The notes under the pieces were generated by a model. That model was not told the DNA's origin. It searched no databases and saw only the letters and a list, made by a program, of their open reading frames with translations. A stretch of 64,000 nucleotides of DNA from the NCBI GenBank assembly GCA_964036275.1, contig OZ038435.1, positions 23,418,559-23,482,558 of the forward strand, read 5' to 3'. Both the position numbers and the translations under genes were made by a program. The DNA is from Litoditis marina (taxonomy: Eukaryota; Nematoda; Chromadorea; Rhabditida; Rhabditidae). This document shows positions 59,834 through 64,000 of the stretch, one piece after another; position 1 is the stretch's first letter; every line of letters starts with the position of its first letter.

Positions 59834-62800
59834 TCGTGTCAGTTGGATGTGTCTGACTATCAGTTCGTCGTAGCTCGCCTCCATTCGAAGCTGTTCTACG
59901 GAACAGACTCCTATTCTGTCGTTTTTGCGGTGTGGTATTTTGTTTATCCTTTTGCACCCGAATTCCTTTTCATTCCATTACTTTAGTGTACATCATGGAC
60001 GACACTTTAGCTAGACTTTTAAATGTAATTTTTGCTTCTTAACGCGTCATGACAAAATCTGGAAATCTATTCGGGAAACATTGATTTTTCAGTCTTTGGT
60101 GGCAGATGTTGTTCAACCTTGTTGGTTATTTGCAGCCCTCTGACGGACGGCGAATCCTCTGACCGGACCATGCTCGGGTGTTGTGTTGTTGCAAAAGTGA
60201 AGCATGTTCCTTATTGCATGAGTTCGTAGTTTTATTTAGCACTTTTGCTTGTTATTTCATTTCAATTCTCGAACTTTTTCAGCCATTCTGGAGTAATTCC
60301 GAATTCCTTTAGCATCAATCTAGTCGAATGTTTCACCTATCTTACAGATTGCTAAAATGTTCTCCGCGCGCGCATCACAACTACACGGCACCCGGCTGGT
60401 CATGGTCAGTCTGTTGCGTTCAGATTTTCAACTTTGTTTCAATAGCCTGGAGAATTTCTTTCGAGTTGGTTGGTCAATCGAAAGCAGATTATGAGAATGT
60501 AAATTTTCCTTTTTTGACAATCCTGCAAGTTGCAGAAAACTGAAGATGAAGTCAAGAAACAGGAGACGACCCTTCTATTGCACTTGTTCGGATTGAGTGG
60601 CCAGGATAAACTGTCTTTCGAGCAGTTCCAACAGTACGTTGAAGGCAATTTCCGATTTGGCTATTTTTTTTTACTTCTTCTGTTCTCAGAATCAGTTTTA
60701 AAGACGAATACAATGTATATATTCACAAGAAGCAAACATTGCGATTTTAGTTTTCGGGTTTGCCTCAGTTCCTAGTTCCAACTGGTTATTATCATATTTT
60801 ATTCGCTACTGAGAAGGCGATTCCCAGCTCTTGCAACTGTGATCAATAATAACTTGTGAAAGCATATAGTTCGTGATAATTTAAGATATTTCAGATTTTA
60901 TCAGAATCTCCAGAAAGAACTGATGGAGATTGAGTTCTGTGAATTTGCTCGCGGTAAAACTTCAATATCACCCTTGGATTTTGCTCGTCTTATATTACGG
61001 TTGGTATTTCTTTATGCGAAACGAGAAATTCATTTGAAAGACACTATATGTGAATTTATGGGTGTATTTCGTACCAGCTAGAAATACAAGATAAACTTAA
61101 CCTTGGATTGAGATAATGTGAACCACGTTTTTCTGAATCGTTAATCCGAATAGGATAATAAGATATTTGCGTTGTGCCTTTTAATCACTCATAAGCATGA
61201 GCTTTCTCACGATATTCGTGAGAAGCTCATAGCGAAAACAGTAACGGTTTTGATGGTTTTTATATTTGTTGAGGTTACGGATTTATTCACTTCCAGGTAT
61301 ACGATCGTGAATAAAGAGGACTATCATAAGTGCATTCAACGGGTTGCTGAGAGAACGTCCGCGGACGATAAGGTTTTTTTTTCGATTTCCGTCTATGCAT
61401 GCTTCGCTTGAACTCACCATCGTCGTGAACTACTTCGTTATAAGGCAGCATTCATACTTTTTACGTCGGCGTTAGCGCAGTAGAAAATATGAGTATCTAT
61501 TGACGTCGGCGTTAACGCCAACTTTTGGCGTGACGTTTTTCGAAAAATTTCATTCATACTTATTTTGGCGTTAACGCCGGAATTTGCAACGCCGCGTTAT
61601 TCAAGGGAGGCCGCGTATAACGTTTGAAGCTTTAAACGTTTTTGATAAAACGCTGACGTTCTTAGCACTTTTACCGTGAAATATAAATTTTGATGTTTTC
61701 TTCAACGATTTTTTTCTTAATTTCATGCGCATAATAATTGATTTGGTCTGTTTTAATCACATTTTTATCCACTTTTGTCCAAATTTCGGGATTTTTGCAA
61801 AAACTCGAAATTTCTCGAAAACATACAAATCATAGGTAAAAAGGGGTCTAACGGGGCTTTCCAAAAGTGAAGAGGGTCAGATCGCTCTTGTTGCAAAAGT
61901 GAGGGGGAAGAGGGTAGCATCCATTGGCTGGTCTGAGTCCAGCCAATGGATACTGCACCCTCCCCTATTGCGCAGCGAAAGTGAAGGAGGTCATTTGCTA
62001 ACTTTTGTCAAAAAGTGAAGGTAGTACCATCTCAGGATGGCACCTTTTTACCTATGAAACAAATTCAGTATTTCGAATGTGCTGAACGAGAATAAATAGT
62101 AATAAATACAGCATATGCGGATTTTCCGGTTGACGGGCAAATATCAAACTGTTCAACGCTTTGAGTCGTGGCTCGGCGTTAACGCCGCGCGTTGAAAACA
62201 GGACGTTTTTACATGCTTGCTGGCGTTAACGCCGGCGTTGAACGCCGACGTAAAAAGTATGAATGCTATCTAAGTCGCTGCAGCGCTCCTGACACCCGTT
62301 CTTTTAGTAGAATCGGCTCGTAATGTAGAGGAGTTCAGGTACTAATGCAGAACTGTTCGAAACTCATGAAAACTATAACATTGCTCATCTGAAACGTTTT
62401 TACGCTATCTGTTTAATGTTTCTACGGAAAAGTATTACCTAGTTCCAGGGAGTTACACTAGAACAGTGGGCGAAGTTCTCTTTTTTCCTTAATAATCTGG
62501 AAGAGTTTACTACCGCTGTTCGTCTCTATACTAACGCCGATATTCCTGTCACTAAGCCGGAGTTTTCTCGAGCCGTGCAGTGTACGACAGGTTTGATTCA
62601 CAGTTATTATCTACATTATTTTTTATTCTAATCCTCTGCTTGATCGACCTTATTCTTTTGATTCATACACAAGTTCTTCGTTTTTTTTTAAATATAAATT
62701 TGTATAGAAGGCTAGATAGTGTATCGTCAGTAAAGTGTTATATTTGCGAAGTTACTACACTTAGGTCGATTCAGAACAGTTCTTTTTCAGGCCAGCAGCT

Positions 62801-63066
62801 CGATTCAGTCATAGTGGACCTGATTTTCCGCATTTTTGATGCGAATAACGATGGAACGCTTACCTATTCCGAGTTCTTGGCAGTGATGAATGATCGTTTA
62901 CACAGAGGGCTCAAGATAATACATTACTGTTCAAAACTTGTGTTTTTGGATATAAGAGAGTATGTTCTTTTGTTCATTTATGTCGGTGTTATAGGGTCGT
63001 TTGGAGAAGCCGTGGGGATGGCGACCATTTCGAACGTGCGTCATCAACGAGTTATCCTCGTATTAA
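59834..63066 (+). CDS. MICU-type mitochondrial calcium uptake protein, N-terminus not found
   Basis: MICU proteins are EF-hand regulators of the mitochondrial calcium uniporter in the intermembrane space. Exons: 59834-59917, 60348-60404, 60536-60633, 60895-60999, 61297-61372, 62449-62590, 62791-62915, 62995-63066. Phases agree at all joints and give 252 residues ending at TAA. Supporting motifs in order: SDYQFVVARL (family SDYxFL segment), IAKMF (family IAFKMFD, first EF-hand), TTLLLHLFGLSGQDKLSF, FYQNLQKELMEIEF, WAKFSLFLNNLEEF, then a complete second EF-hand loop DANNDGTLTYSE followed by FLAVMNDRLHRGLK. The usual family length is about 430-480, so targeting peptide and N-terminal domain are missing. 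The first EF-hand has lost its acidic ligands (SARASQLHG where DxDxxGxxx is expected). The donor after exon 7 reads AAG/ATAATA rather than GTAATA. It could be a truncated gene, a pseudogene, or a gene whose 5' exons were misassembled. Confidence 0.7.
61447..62267. mobile_element. Foldback element with GGCGTTAACGCC motifs
   Basis: Inside the MICU-like intron 61373-62448. Ends are inverted repeats: GCATTCATACTTTTTACGTC near 61448 and its reverse complement ending near 62266. The dyad GGCGTTAACGCC or close variants recur near both ends (about 61506, 61565, 62173, 62222). The middle contains a perfect hairpin at 61919-61951. No coding frame. No target duplication could be fixed. Confidence 0.75.
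61919..61951. repeat. Perfect 13 bp hairpin
   Basis: ATCCATTGGCTGG, a 7 nt loop, then CCAGCCAATGGAT. Lies centrally in the foldback element, flanked by GAGGGGGAAGAGGG and CACCCTCCCC, which extend the inverted symmetry. Confidence 0.9.
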
Positions 63067-63249
63067 TGATTTGTAGATACGTGCTTTTTTTAAATTGTAG
63101 ATATGTACATTTTTAATTTATGAGCCAAATCGAATCTCATTCTAGTCCAAAAACAGTATTATGTCAGGTTTACTTTCTTTAAATATTTATAACAGAAACA
63201 GCAACAATGGTAACAGTGTGTATACAAAACGTGTATACTATAAATATTT

Positions 63250-64000
63250 CTATAACTCAATTTTGTTATCCCACTTTTCACTTGCGAAGTCTTTCTTGAT
63301 TGCGGGCGTGTCAAATCCACCAAAGTCCGCGATAAGCGAATGAGCGAACGAAGAACATTCGGCACCGATGAGAGGGAGTAGATGGCTTGAATGAAACAAT
63401 ATTAAAACACCGGTTACCGAAAGACTACTATCGCAAGGTGCAACTGTCGATCGGATAGACCTAGATAAATACAGAACTTACCCCAAATTGGGAATAGAGT
63501 TACGCCCCTCCACGTATATCCTGAGCACGGTGTCCCTCGCCGACAAATTCTCACCAGCAACTAACACTGAGAAATTGGGCTCACCCTGGAACGAAACAAA
63601 TATTCATATAATGTACACTTTGGGAAATTACGAGAAAAAAGGCTGCCGATAAAAAGACGAGTATACAACAAGAATAGCCATTTCCAAATCGTAGTTTGAT
63701 CTGGCGTTACCATCAGAAGTTCGTTCAACTCTCACTGCACAAAGGGGATTCCCGATTGGAGATAGACAGTCGAGAATATCGCGTACCCCGGATAGTCCTT
63801 TGGAAGAAAATGAGTGCAGCTGTACATGAGGTAGCTGATCTCCTAGAAGACGAGCCAATTCGCCGGCGGCATGTTTCGTCTCACCACAGGGCGTGTACGC
63901 GATCACACAAAGAAGACCCAGACTCAAACTCCTGAAACCGATTTCGTAATTTTACCGTTGATGTTTCAATGTTTGCTTCGCTAGCGTATACGTACTTCTG
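63250..64000 (-). CDS. 3' part of an unidentified gene (at least four exons)
   Basis: Minus-strand exons: 63996 to beyond 64000 (only its last bases, donor GTACGT), 63931-63667, 63585-63482 and 63385-63250 (stop TAG). Acceptors GGTTTCAG, CGTTCCAG and CATTCAAG. Phases join consistently to give 167 residues before the stop. Segments: GLLCVIAYTPCGETKHAAG, ARLLGDQLPHVQLHSF, CAVRVERTSDGNARSNYD, then GEPNFSVLVAGENL, FAHSLIADFGGFDT and the C-terminus KWDNKIEL. I do not recognise the family, and no membrane segment is clear. It converges on the MICU-like gene with about 180 bp between stops. The donor of exon 63667 could be GTATAC or GTTGTA. Confidence 0.6.

Noticed and set aside
60135..60176. Extra MICU exon after TTATTTGCAG
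   Set aside because: The open frame is not in the phase required by the flanking exons, and the peptide has no family resemblance.

Overview
The window looks like a draft long-read scaffold from a nematode, probably clade V. The evidence is short introns with polypyrimidine-AG acceptors, acceptor-like sites just upstream of two start codons (as expected for spliced-leader addition), a nematode-like ribosomal protein S13, and A+T-rich spacers. There is no prokaryotic gene organisation, CRISPR array, rRNA gene or recognised tRNA gene.

Layout. (1) 1-31388: an uninterrupted satellite of about 180 head-to-tail monomers with a 171 bp period, arranged in several higher-order and nested duplications. 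Two monomer subfamilies switch at about 25 kb. (2) 31389-34563: unique A+T-rich DNA with no gene I can support. (3) 34564-43359: three near-identical copies of a 3 kb repeat. Two face each other as a palindrome (3001 nt per arm, 30 nt loop, centre 37579.5). The third is a direct copy cut off by a 200 N gap (43360-43559). (4) 43560-64000: a genic region with rps-13 (minus, 151 aa), an NFX1/shuttle craft-type RING-CH, zinc finger and R3H gene (plus, about 26 exons), a MICU-type EF-hand gene fragment (plus), and the 3' part of an unidentified gene on the minus strand. Several introns carry short inverted-repeat elements.

How the genes relate. rps-13 and NFX1 diverge from a spacer of about 1 kb. 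The MICU-like exons follow NFX1 on the same strand after roughly 230 bp, which allows an operon, a read-through fusion or a missing N-terminus. The MICU-like gene converges on the last gene.

Main cautions. The conserved coding frames of NFX1 need at least two one-base corrections, contain one in-frame stop, and have two splice junctions with incompatible phase. rps-13 has one intron with no AG acceptor. Single-base losses, mostly in homopolymers, are also concentrated in the third 3 kb copy and in one stretch of the satellite. Residual indel error is the simplest common explanation, but real lesions or unusual splicing cannot be excluded from sequence alone. No clearly new defence or enzymatic system is visible. 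The most unusual features are the satellite architecture and the 3 kb palindrome.
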